This document shows positions 8,813-17,474 of a stretch of DNA of 64,000 nucleotides, piece by piece. This DNA comes from Phycisphaerales bacterium UBA5793. GTDB taxonomy: Bacteria > Planctomycetota > Phycisphaerae > Phycisphaerales > UBA5793. The number at the start of each line of letters is the position of its first letter. Position 1 is the first letter of the stretch. Below the pieces are notes generated by a model. That model worked only from the letters and a program-made list of their open reading frames with translations. It had not been told where the DNA came from and ran no database searches. The stretch is taken from the NCBI GenBank assembly GCA_002418285.1, contig DIDT01000018.1, forward strand, positions 124,001 through 188,000. The letters are read 5' to 3'. A program made the position numbers and the translations under genes.

Positions 8813-10798
8813 ATGCAACCGAACCGGAGTTGCTTCATGCGTTTGACGGTCGGCATCGCCGTCCTTTGGACTTTCACCCTGACTCTGGCCGGACCGGTCA
8901 CGCAGACGGACTGGTCCGCTGGTGGACAGGTTGACGGTCCGGTGCTGCACTGGAACGGCAGTTTTGCGGATCAGTCTGGTGTAGCGTGGCGGTCAGTCGA
9001 GGGGCAGATCGCCCTCGCCGGGTCGCAGCGCGGCCAGGCAGTGCGAGTTGTGGTCGATGAAAACGCCGACCTGCCGCGCGGCGCAGCCGCCGGCGACTTC
9101 GACGGCGATGGCCGCACCGACATCGTCATTGGCGATCCCGTCACCGATCCATTCAATCCGATCGGCGCCATCTACTGGTGGCACGCCGAAGCGAATGGGA
9201 GCTGGACCAGGGGATACGTCTCGCAAACGTACTACGGCATCAACTTCCTCACGACCGCCGACGTCGACGGCGACGGGGACACCGATATCGTCGCCGCCGC
9301 CTACTACGGCGCCATCGATCCTCCACCCCCGCCACCCGAGTATCGCAACGGTCGATACACGTGGTTCGAAAACGTCAACGGCGAGGGGTCTGCATGGGAT
9401 GAGCACACGGTCGGAGAGTTGTATTGGGGTGCGGAATACATCGACGTGGGTGACTTCGACGGCGATGGTGACTTGGATTTCGTCGGGGCGTCCTACCTCA
9501 CGCGCGGCGTCTATGAGCAGTCGAATGACATTACCTGGTTTGAGAATCTCGATGGCCAGGGCGACGCATGGGAAGCGCACGGAGTCAGTGCCGTCTACAA
9601 CAACGGATATGAAGCGCACTTTGTCGACCTCGACGGCGACGATGATCTCGACATCCTCGCCACCCATGCCGATCGAATCTCCTGGTGGGAAAACCGCACG
9701 GGAACCGGCGACGACCTCGTGGAACACGTCATCACGGCTTCGCTGATGAACGTCGGCTATGTCAATGCAGGAGATATCGACAACGACGGCGACCTCGACA
9801 TCGTTGGCTCAACCTACAGCACTTCCTCTCTCTTCTGGTGGGAGAATTCCAATGGTCTCGGCACGGCGTGGCTCCAACATGTCATCGGTGCCCATCCCAA
9901 GGGCGAACAGGTCGAACTCGTCGATATCGAGGGCGATGGTGATCTCGATATCGTGGGTGACCGTCGACCCAGCGGAACGTATGGCGCGTTGACGATCTAT
10001 ACCAATGTCGATGGAAACGGCTTCACGTGGAGCGGCCGGACGGTGTCGATCGAGTCGAACACCGACTACTCGATCGCGATCGCCGATGCCGACAGCGATG
10101 GAAAAGTCGATGTCCTCGTCGCGAGTGAGGATTACTATCGCGCTCTGGGCAAGCAGGTGTCGTTTTTCAACCTCTCGACCTTTGGCTCAAGCGGCAGCCT
10201 CACCAGTTCGATTCTCGACGGCGGAACGATGCCTGGCTGGGGCGTCATGGCCTGGGATGCCGATACCCACAACGGCACATCACTTGCGGTGGCGATCCGC
10301 GCATCTGATGACGCGAACGACCTCGGTTCGTTCGTTCAGGTGCCGACCTCCGGCACCGACCTTGCCACGCTGGTAAACAGCAACGCCCGCTACGTGCAGT
10401 ATCGTCTGACGCTCTCCGGCGGATCGGAGGTCTCGCCCGTCATTCGCGAGCTGGGCATCGCTCGAGTGGGCGGGGGCAATGGGTTGATTCTTGCCGGACC
10501 CCCGCAGGCAACGGCCGGAAGGTCGCTTGAGCTGGGCGTCCAGTCGGATCAGATCGGAGCTCGCGTGGTCTTTGCCGGAGCAGTTTCGACCGGGCGCACA
10601 CCCATTCCGCCATGCCCCGGGGTGACGGCCGGCTTGGCCTCGCCGATGCGATTGGGTGCTTCGTTCATCAACGCAAGTGGTGAAGCGAGACGATCCGTTC
10701 GGATTCCCCTCGCGGCGAAAGGTCGCATGCTGTATTTCCAGGCGCTCGACGCCTCCGATTGCGTGGTCAGCAACGTGGTCGCTATCCCGGTCGACTGA
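8813..10798 (+). CDS. Secreted FG-GAP/VCBS beta-propeller protein with type B C-terminal module
   Basis: A signal peptide (MQPNRSCFMRLTVGIAVLWTFTLTLA) starts the 661-aa product. Residues ~80-460 hold seven FG-GAP-type calcium-binding repeats: GDFDGDGRTDIVIGD, ADVDGDGDTDIVAAA, GDFDGDGDLDFVGAS, VDLDGDDDLDILATH, GDIDNDGDLDIVGST, VDIEGDGDLDIVGD and ADADSDGKVDVLVAS. They should fold as a seven-bladed propeller. The last ~100 residues are the type B module (IPPCPGV ... NASGEARRSV ... LYFQALDASDCVVSNVVAIP). RBS GAGAGGAAA precedes ATG 8813. It is probably extracellular or surface-bound; the ligand is unknown. Confidence 0.9.
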   Translation: MQPNRSCFMRLTVGIAVLWTFTLTLAGPVTQTDWSAGGQVDGPVLHWNGSFADQSGVAWRSVEGQIALAGSQRGQAVRVVVDENADLPRGAAAGDFDGDGRTDIVIGDPVTDPFNPIGAIYWWHAEANGSWTRGYVSQTYYGINFLTTADVDGDGDTDIVAAAYYGAIDPPPPPPEYRNGRYTWFENVNGEGSAWDEHTVGELYWGAEYIDVGDFDGDGDLDFVGASYLTRGVYEQSNDITWFENLDGQGDAWEAHGVSAVYNNGYEAHFVDLDGDDDLDILATHADRISWWENRTGTGDDLVEHVITASLMNVGYVNAGDIDNDGDLDIVGSTYSTSSLFWWENSNGLGTAWLQHVIGAHPKGEQVELVDIEGDGDLDIVGDRRPSGTYGALTIYTNVDGNGFTWSGRTVSIESNTDYSIAIADADSDGKVDVLVASEDYYRALGKQVSFFNLSTFGSSGSLTSSILDGGTMPGWGVMAWDADTHNGTSLAVAIRASDDANDLGSFVQVPTSGTDLATLVNSNARYVQYRLTLSGGSEVSPVIRELGIARVGGGNGLILAGPPQATAGRSLELGVQSDQIGARVVFAGAVSTGRTPIPPCPGVTAGLASPMRLGASFINASGEARRSVRIPLAAKGRMLYFQALDASDCVVSNVVAIPVD

Positions 10799-11114
10799 TG
10801 GGGGCCGCAGAAGTGGTGAGTCCCGGCCGAGCGCTTCTGCTCGACTTGGGGGTCGGGCCTTTGGAGCCCAGCGAGCCGGTGCTTCCGGGGGCCCGATTCC
10901 CGGGCAAGTGGGACAGAATATACGCCAATTTAACAGACCTCGCGCGAATAACCCGCTCGGCAGAGGGGTTTGCTATGGGTTCACTGGATGATGGTCAGGA
11001 GGTCTCATCGCTGTGCCACAGACCGCCGGGGAGCTCGGCGCGGCCAGTGGACATTGAACATTCGTTCGATCGTGTTTTTCCTTTCTTCACAGGCGAACAA
11101 GAGGATGACTTCAC
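10799..11114. other. 316-bp intergenic region, no gene seen
   Basis: Overlapping frames here (for example one from 10759) have no RBS, no signal sequence and no family resemblance. A purine/pyrimidine-rich stretch around 10885-10935 includes GGGGGCCCGATTCCCGGG, which can fold, followed by an AT-richer segment with TATACG at 10919 that may be a -10 element. The region probably holds the promoter and leader of the kelch-like secreted protein. Confidence 0.5.
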
Positions 11115-12890
11115 ATGCGCAAAGTTCACGTTGGAACCGCGGTCCTTGCCGCATGCCTCAGCTCTGCCGCACTCGCTCAGCAATGGCGACCGCTGACCCA
11201 CCAGTCCAGCGTTCGGGTCTACGGCTACTTCCTGCTCATGGACGGTCGAGTTCTCGCCAATGAGTGCGAGCAGAGCGGCATCGCAACCACCCGCTGGTGG
11301 ACCCTTACGCCGGACAGTTCCGGCAGCTACCTCAACGGCACCTGGTCGCAGGTGGGCAGCACCGTCTACACGCATCTCTATTTCGCCTCGTCCATTACGC
11401 CTGCGGGCAAGGTTCTCGTCGCAGGCGGCGAATACAGCACCGGTGGTTCCGAGACCAACAAGTGCGAACTCTTCGACCCCATCGCCAACACGTGGTCGCC
11501 AGTCACGCCGCCGAGCGGCTGGAACAACATTGGCGACGCTCCCGCGGCGACGCTGCCCGATGGCCGCATGATCGTCGGCGATATCTTCGGCCGGCGCACC
11601 GCACTCTACAACCCGGCTACCAACACGTTCTCAGCCGGGCCCAACAAACTCAACTCACGCACCACCGAAGAAACGTGGATCACGTTGCCCGATGGCACAG
11701 TGGCAACATGGGATTGTTTTGGCCACCCGGGGTCCGAGCGCTATCTGCCTTCCACCAATCAGTGGATTTCCTGCGGCAACACGCCGGTTGATCTCGTCCT
11801 TCCCAACTCATTCGAAACCGGCGCCGGCATCGTGTTGCCCGACGGGCGGATGTTCGCCATCGGCGGAACGCCCCGCACCTGCTACTACCAGTATCCTCAG
11901 AACATCAACGATCCGGGGACATGGACAGTTGGCCCGACGCCGCCCCTGGTGAATGGGCTTACCGTCGGAGCCGAAGATGCTCCTGCTGCACTGGCTCCCA
12001 ATGGTCGCGTGCTCATGCCCCTCGGTCGAGTGTCCGCCGGTGGTGGCGAGTTCTTCGCGCCGACCTACTTCTTCGAGTACAACGGCAACAGCATCGTGCG
12101 CATCCCCGACGCGCCCAATTCGAGCGGACCGCCATACGTCGGCCGTCTCCTGCTCCTGCCCACGGGCGAGATTCTGTGGACCGCAGGAACCGCGGATGCC
12201 TACCTCTATACCAATGGCGGCTCGGCCAATCCGGCGTGGAAACCCGCTGTCACCGACGTGCCCGGCAATCTGCAGCGCCAACAGAGCTACACACTTCAGG
12301 GAACCCAACTCACGGGCGTGTCCAACGGTTGCAGCTACGGTGACGAGTATGACCCGGCAACGAACTACCCGCTCATCCGCCTCGATAACACAAGCACGCG
12401 ACTGGTGTATTACGCCCGCACATTCAATCCCAGCACCCGACAGATCCAGACCGGCAACAGCATTCTCAGCGTTGGCTTCGAACTGGGAGGCAACGTGCCG
12501 GACGGTCCGTACGAACTTCGAGTCATCGCCAACGGCATCTCCTCCGATCCTGTCAATGTCCAGGTCGGCAATGGAGGCGGCATCAACCTGACCGTTACAG
12601 GCACCTGCCCGGGCTCGATCACCGTGCAGTGGTCCAATGCGCAGCCCAGCTCGACCGTTGCGCTGATCTATGCAAGGAACACCGGTTCGTTTGTGATTCC
12701 CTTCGGGCCGTGCCAGGGAACGGTTCTGGGTCTCGGGAACCAGGGCATCCGCTTGGTCAACACATTCGCATCCGATCCCGCAGGTGCTGGAAGTCGCAGT
12801 GGCTCCATCTTCGCGCGGGCCTGCCACGACTACCTGCAGATGCATGATCTGCCGAACTGCACGTTGAGCAACGTGGCTCAGATCCCGTGA
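11115..12890 (+). CDS. Secreted kelch/galactose-oxidase-like protein with type A C-terminal module
   Basis: The 591-aa product has a clear signal peptide (MRKVHVGTAVLAACLSSAALAQQ). Residues ~25-400 show kelch-like repeats (LMDGRVLANE, KVLVAGGEYSTGG, LPDGRMIVGD, LPDGTVATWD, LPDGRMFAIGG, PNGRVLMPLG). Residues ~400-490 resemble the Ig-like domain that follows the propeller in galactose-oxidase relatives (NSILSVGFELGG...VPDGPYELRVIANGISSDPV). I cannot confirm the copper or cross-linked Cys-Tyr residues, so enzymatic activity is not claimed. The type A module closes the protein (TCPGSITVQWSNAQP ... GPCQGTVLGLG ... CTLSNVAQIP). The terminator at 12924-12954 follows. Confidence 0.88.
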   Translation: MRKVHVGTAVLAACLSSAALAQQWRPLTHQSSVRVYGYFLLMDGRVLANECEQSGIATTRWWTLTPDSSGSYLNGTWSQVGSTVYTHLYFASSITPAGKVLVAGGEYSTGGSETNKCELFDPIANTWSPVTPPSGWNNIGDAPAATLPDGRMIVGDIFGRRTALYNPATNTFSAGPNKLNSRTTEETWITLPDGTVATWDCFGHPGSERYLPSTNQWISCGNTPVDLVLPNSFETGAGIVLPDGRMFAIGGTPRTCYYQYPQNINDPGTWTVGPTPPLVNGLTVGAEDAPAALAPNGRVLMPLGRVSAGGGEFFAPTYFFEYNGNSIVRIPDAPNSSGPPYVGRLLLLPTGEILWTAGTADAYLYTNGGSANPAWKPAVTDVPGNLQRQQSYTLQGTQLTGVSNGCSYGDEYDPATNYPLIRLDNTSTRLVYYARTFNPSTRQIQTGNSILSVGFELGGNVPDGPYELRVIANGISSDPVNVQVGNGGGINLTVTGTCPGSITVQWSNAQPSSTVALIYARNTGSFVIPFGPCQGTVLGLGNQGIRLVNTFASDPAGAGSRSGSIFARACHDYLQMHDLPNCTLSNVAQIP

Positions 12891-12923
12891 GTTGCGCGAC
12901 GCGTCCGGTTTGATATCATCCAC

Positions 12924-12960
12924 CGACTCCCCAGCACATCGTGCCGGGGAGTCGTCCTTT
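12924..12960 (+). terminator. Probable transcription terminator
   Basis: CGACTCCCC (12924-12932) pairs perfectly with GGGGAGTCG (12946-12954). The loop contains a nested GCAC-ATC-GTGC hairpin. Only TCC-TTT follows, so the U-tract is weak. It lies 34 bp after the stop of the kelch-like gene. Confidence 0.75.
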
Positions 12961-13152
12961 GATGCGCGGGTTGCCCAGCGGATTCTCGCCTCATGACCGC
13001 CCGGTCTCGCATCAATGATGGGTCGAATTCCATGTGGCGTGTCCTCGCCGCGACGAACCCGCGATGGCATCGGGCCGTACCATCGGGAAGCACCGACTGG
13101 GGCGTCGGATGCGACAATTCGCCTCTACAGTCAGGTGTCAGGAGAATCGTTA

Positions 13153-14244
13153 ATGACCAAGTCAATGGGTATCGCTCTATTCGCGGCCAGTTTCATCACG
13201 ATGACCATCGGTACGGTGGTCGCGCGAATATCGGCCAACCAGGATCCAGCTTCAACAGACACTCATGGAGACACGATGCACGCGTCGAGTGACCAGTCCA
13301 GGCCGAAGTACTCCAAATCAAGTTACGACATCACGCCGCTCAGCAAAGAGCGCATCGCCGAGTTGGCGGCAAAGCTCGATCCCGAGGCGTACAAGATCAC
13401 CCAGAAAGCCGGCACTGAAGCCCCGTTCTGCGGCAACCTGCTCGACAACAAGAAAGAAGGAACGTACGTCTGTGTCGTCTGCGGGCTTCCTCTTTTCTCC
13501 AGCGATCACAAGTTTCACTCGGGCACCGGGTGGCCGAGCTTCTACACGGGTTTCGATCCCGCGCACATCACCGAGATCGAAGATCGCAGCCTCGGCATGA
13601 TCCGCACAGAGATCGAGTGTGCCCGATGCAGCGCGCACCTCGGCCATGTGTTTGGCGATGGTCCCAAACCCACCGGTCTTCGTTACTGTCTCAACTCGGC
13701 TTCTCTGAAGTTCTATGAAAAGGGCGAACCCATGCCTGCGGAAAGTCAGCCGGTCAGGACCGAAACCGCCTACTTCGCCGGCGGCTGCTTTTGGGGCATC
13801 GAGCACTACTTCGACGAGGGCCCCGGTGTCATCGAAGCTGTAAGCGGTTACATGCAGGGCCAGGTCGACAATCCGACCTACAAGCAGGTCTGCTACACCA
13901 ACACCCATCACGCCGAAACGGTGAAGGTTGTCTTCGATCCAAATCGAATCTCGTACCATCGCCTGCTCGAAGCCTTTTTCGTCATGCACGACCCGACGCA
14001 ACTCAATCGGCAGGGGCCCGACGTCGGCGATCAATACCGATCAGGTATCTGGTACGCGAACGATGAGCAGAAAGCCGAAGCTGAGAAGTACATCAGAGAT
14101 CTCCAGGCCTCGACCAAGTACAAGGGCCGGGAGATCGTGACGCAGGTCGAAAAGGCAGAGACCTTCTGGCCCGCCGAAGAGTACCACCAGGACTACGTCA
14201 GCAAGACCGGCCGAGCCTGTCACATCGCCGATCCCTGGAAGTAG
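13153..14244 (+). CDS. msrBA: Exported peptide methionine sulfoxide reductase MsrB-MsrA fusion
   Basis: The 363-aa fusion repairs both R- and S-methionine sulfoxide in proteins. ATG 13153 has AGGAGA at the right distance; a longer frame from 13015 lacks support. Residues ~1-25 are a signal or anchor helix (IALFAASFITMTIGTVV), so the enzyme acts outside the cytoplasm. MsrB comes first (residues ~55-190), with zinc CxxC pairs CVVCG and CARCSAHLGHVF and the catalytic Cys in GLRYCLNSASLKF. MsrA follows (residues ~200-360), with GGCFWG holding its catalytic Cys. The MsrB-first order is the reverse of the common MsrA-MsrB fusions. Confidence 0.95.
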   Translation: MTKSMGIALFAASFITMTIGTVVARISANQDPASTDTHGDTMHASSDQSRPKYSKSSYDITPLSKERIAELAAKLDPEAYKITQKAGTEAPFCGNLLDNKKEGTYVCVVCGLPLFSSDHKFHSGTGWPSFYTGFDPAHITEIEDRSLGMIRTEIECARCSAHLGHVFGDGPKPTGLRYCLNSASLKFYEKGEPMPAESQPVRTETAYFAGGCFWGIEHYFDEGPGVIEAVSGYMQGQVDNPTYKQVCYTNTHHAETVKVVFDPNRISYHRLLEAFFVMHDPTQLNRQGPDVGDQYRSGIWYANDEQKAEAEKYIRDLQASTKYKGREIVTQVEKAETFWPAEEYHQDYVSKTGRACHIADPWK

Positions 14245-14321
14245 CGCGACCTTCAGACGCTCTGTTTCAAGGCCGAATCCCCCTTTCCGAGCCTCCAGCC
14301 TCCCAAATGGTTGGCGAATTT

Positions 14322-14350
14322 TTGCATTTTCTGCATATTTGACGTATGTT
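14322..14350 (+). promoter_or_regulatory. Candidate sigma-70-type promoter
   Basis: TTGCAT (14322-14327) and TATGTT (14345-14350) are separated by 17 bp in an unusually AT-rich patch. Transcription would start near 14357. The ~90-nt leader then contains an 8-bp perfect hairpin (14377-14384 with 14389-14396, CATC loop) before the strong RBS of the next gene. Confidence 0.5.
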
Positions 14351-14445
14351 TGGGCGGTAATCAGAGCAGGCCATCGCTTGCCGGCATCCCGGCAAGAAGG
14401 GAAATGCTGCCGCAGGCGGAAACAGCCAACCACCGGAGGAGAGAT

Positions 14446-17400
14446 ATGTCATCGTCGCACGGCACGAATCGGGTCACCAGTCACGCGCGTTCATTTCCTG
14501 CAGCGATGCTGCTCTGCGTCGGTCTTGCCGCCGTCTGTACCTCAACACTCTGGGGCGAACCGGACGGATTGCCAGATCGAGTCAACCACTCCACGATGGA
14601 TGAACTCTTTGGTGGCGCCGCCATCGAGACTCAGGCCAATGTCTTCACCGGCAGCGCACAGGAGCACGGGGCGCTCACGGCTCTGTCCGGCGGTGGCTTC
14701 GTGGCCGTGTGGGACAGCCGGCGGCAGGAGCACGGCGACTACGCCGTGGTCGCGCAGCGCTTCGATGCGTTCGGGCGAGCCATCGGCGGCGAAGTCCCCA
14801 TCAACGCTTTTGCTCGCGGCATGCAGGAGCGCCCCGCCGTTATCGCAAGCGGCGAGTCCATCTGGTTCGTCTGGCAGTCGCATGGTCAGGATGGCAGCGC
14901 CGCCAGCATCGTCGCCCGTCGATTCGATCACGAACTCAGGAACGCCAGCGCCGAGATTCCGGTCAATCAAACGCAGACTGGCAACCAGATGCTTCCGGCC
15001 ATCGTCGATGACGGAGCCGGTGGCGTTGTCATCGCATGGGTGGATGATTCCACCGGAGCCAGTCGAATCATGAGCCGCACCTTTGACGCGGAAGGTTCAC
15101 CGATCTGCGATGAGTCTGCCGTGAGTGGAGATGTGCCCGGAAACAACTCAAATGTATCTATCGGGCGCGCCTCAGATGGCTCCTACCTCGTCGCGTGGGC
15201 GCGAACGGATGAGCAGGGCAATCCCAACGCCGTGATCGCCCGACGCATCGCGAGGGATGGAACCCTCAGTAGTGATGAACTGATCCTCAACGAAATGGAC
15301 GGGAGCGATCACATCGAACCATCCATCGCGATGACCCGTGATGGCGGTTTCGTCGGCGCCTGGCATACCGCTGCCGATGGCGGGTTCACCGTCGATGTGC
15401 GCTTTTTTGACGCCGATGGATCACCCTTGACCGACCGCATGACCGTCGCAGGGCCGTCAAACGGGTGGAAGAGCGCGGCGACCGTACTCCGAGTTACCGA
15501 TGATCGCTACCTCGTCGTCTACAACAGTGACGGCGCCGGCGGCGACGGGAACGGCTCGGGCGTCATGGGGCAACTCATCGACGCACAGGGAGACATTCTC
15601 GCCTCACCCATGGTCCTCAATGTGAACACAAACGGTCTGCAGGAAATCACTCCCGCAACCGGCGCCAACCGAGTGGTAATCGATGAGGCAGGCCGACTCG
15701 CCACCTGCTGGAATGGCGCTTCACACGAGGGCGACGAGTCTTCCGTCAATCTCACCGTGCGGCTGCCGTTGGAGATGGCCGTTGCTGCGGCCGAGCCGGC
15801 TGGCGAGCGTCTCGCTTACTTGGTGTCGGAAGTCGATGCAAACACCCCCAACCCGCCCATCTGGGATCCCAACCATGTAGAGCTTGAACGCCTCGGCAAC
15901 AGCGGCGGTGATGGGCCGGACTTCGGCTTCGAAGGCGTGACGAACACAGGGTGGACACCGCCTGATCCGGAAATGGCCGTCGGGCCCGACCGCATCCTCG
16001 CTATCACCAATGGTGAGATTACCCTCTTTGACAAGTCCGGCAACAACCTCTTCCGCGACGAGATTGAAGACTCATTTGGGTTCTGGGGAGAACTGGGCGC
16101 GACGAACTTCGTCTTCGATCCCGAGTGCGTCTGGGATCCCCATTCCCAGCGTCTCTTCGCCATGGCCTGCGAGCGCAGCAATACCGGCCGTTCGATGTTC
16201 CTGCTCGCCGTCTCAAAGACCAGTTCACCCAACACCCGGACCGATTGGTGGAAGTATCGCATCGACGTGACGTCACTTTCGGGCAATGACATCGACTCGC
16301 CGAACATGGCCGTCGACGCCAACAATGTGCTGCTTACCGCCGACTTCTTCTCACCCGACAAATATCTTCTCTACTTCATCGATAAGAATTCAATTCTCGC
16401 TGGCGGCACGCCGGTAGCCAGGAGCGAGTTGATCACGGGGGCCAGCCAGCAGTCGATGGGCATTCCCGTCATGCACGACGCCAACGCCCCGGCCCAGTAC
16501 ATCCTCCAGTCTACCGAACTCACCAACAACAACACGGTGATCTTCCACGCCACGCGCGACCCATTCGGCTCCTACACCCGCGTGACCTACACGCTGACGG
16601 TTCCGGCCTACACCTATCCGAATCAACCGCCGCAGCGCGGCTCAAGCAGTCGTCCGTTCCTCTTCGAACCCCGCTTCTGGAGTTGCGTGGCCATCAACGA
16701 TTCGCTCTGGGCCGTGCATCACGTCAACTCCTCCCGCGCACGCGTGCGCTGGTACGAGTTCAACATGCGCGGCTGGCCGACGAGCGGTAACAACCCCGAG
16801 ATTGCCCAGTGGGGCGAACTCGACTATGGCGGCACGATCCACACCTTCTTCCCGAGCATCGGTGTCGATTCCCAAGGCAATGCTGCGATCACCTTTGCGC
16901 GATCCTCGCCGGATGAATACATCTCGATGTCGCGGGCAGTGCGCAAATTCAGCGATCCTCCCGGAACATTCCAGCCGCCCCAGTTCGTCAAGGAGAGCAC
17001 CGCCGCGCACACCTCCGGTCGCTGGGGCGATTACAGCGCCACGGTGAATGATCCGGCGACGCTCGGCTCATTCTGGGGGCATCATGAATTCACGCTCAAC
17101 GGTCAGTGGCGCACGTGGATCGCCCGCTACGACGTCGGTAATCCGCCGATGATCCTCGTCTCCTCGCGACTCGTGTCGGGTGTGCGCGGAACGTTGGATG
17201 TCACCGGCGCCACGCCCAACGGGCAAGTAGTCTTCTTCTACTCGATTCGTGGGTCGGGCAGCACGTACGTTTCGCAACTTGACGTGACGCTCGATCTCAA
17301 CGCGCCCGTCTTCCTCGGCGCACGCCTCGCGGACGAAAACGGCGCGGTGAGCCTCTCCAGGCACATACCTGATGGAACGACCGGTCGAAGAGTCTGGTTG

Positions 17401-17454
17401 CAGGCCGCCGAATTCCAGCGCGCCACCAATCTCGTGGAGACCGTGATCGAGTAG
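14446..17454 (+). CDS. Large secreted repeat protein with type B-like C-terminal module
   Basis: ATG 14446 is preceded by GGAGGAGAGAT, a strong RBS; a frame open from 14311 adds nothing recognisable. The 1002-aa product has a signal peptide (SFPAAMLLCVGLAAVCTSTLWG). Residues ~60-360 contain about six repeats of the form 'VAVWDSRRQEHG ... VVAQRFDAFGRAIGGEVPIN', describing a beta-propeller-like fold. Residues ~450-900 form another beta-rich region with no clear catalytic motif. The final ~100 residues resemble the type B module (VFFYSIRGSG ... DENGAVSLSRHIPDGTTGRRVWLQAAE) but lack its cysteines. It is probably extracellular. Family not recognised. Confidence 0.85.
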   Translation: MSSSHGTNRVTSHARSFPAAMLLCVGLAAVCTSTLWGEPDGLPDRVNHSTMDELFGGAAIETQANVFTGSAQEHGALTALSGGGFVAVWDSRRQEHGDYAVVAQRFDAFGRAIGGEVPINAFARGMQERPAVIASGESIWFVWQSHGQDGSAASIVARRFDHELRNASAEIPVNQTQTGNQMLPAIVDDGAGGVVIAWVDDSTGASRIMSRTFDAEGSPICDESAVSGDVPGNNSNVSIGRASDGSYLVAWARTDEQGNPNAVIARRIARDGTLSSDELILNEMDGSDHIEPSIAMTRDGGFVGAWHTAADGGFTVDVRFFDADGSPLTDRMTVAGPSNGWKSAATVLRVTDDRYLVVYNSDGAGGDGNGSGVMGQLIDAQGDILASPMVLNVNTNGLQEITPATGANRVVIDEAGRLATCWNGASHEGDESSVNLTVRLPLEMAVAAAEPAGERLAYLVSEVDANTPNPPIWDPNHVELERLGNSGGDGPDFGFEGVTNTGWTPPDPEMAVGPDRILAITNGEITLFDKSGNNLFRDEIEDSFGFWGELGATNFVFDPECVWDPHSQRLFAMACERSNTGRSMFLLAVSKTSSPNTRTDWWKYRIDVTSLSGNDIDSPNMAVDANNVLLTADFFSPDKYLLYFIDKNSILAGGTPVARSELITGASQQSMGIPVMHDANAPAQYILQSTELTNNNTVIFHATRDPFGSYTRVTYTLTVPAYTYPNQPPQRGSSSRPFLFEPRFWSCVAINDSLWAVHHVNSSRARVRWYEFNMRGWPTSGNNPEIAQWGELDYGGTIHTFFPSIGVDSQGNAAITFARSSPDEYISMSRAVRKFSDPPGTFQPPQFVKESTAAHTSGRWGDYSATVNDPATLGSFWGHHEFTLNGQWRTWIARYDVGNPPMILVSSRLVSGVRGTLDVTGATPNGQVVFFYSIRGSGSTYVSQLDVTLDLNAPVFLGARLADENGAVSLSRHIPDGTTGRRVWLQAAEFQRATNLVETVIE

Positions 17455-17474
17455 GAGGATCCGACGAGTCTCGG

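Noticed and set aside
10759..11196. 145-aa plus-strand frame between two secreted proteins
   Set aside because: Overlaps both neighbours, no RBS, no signal or domain.
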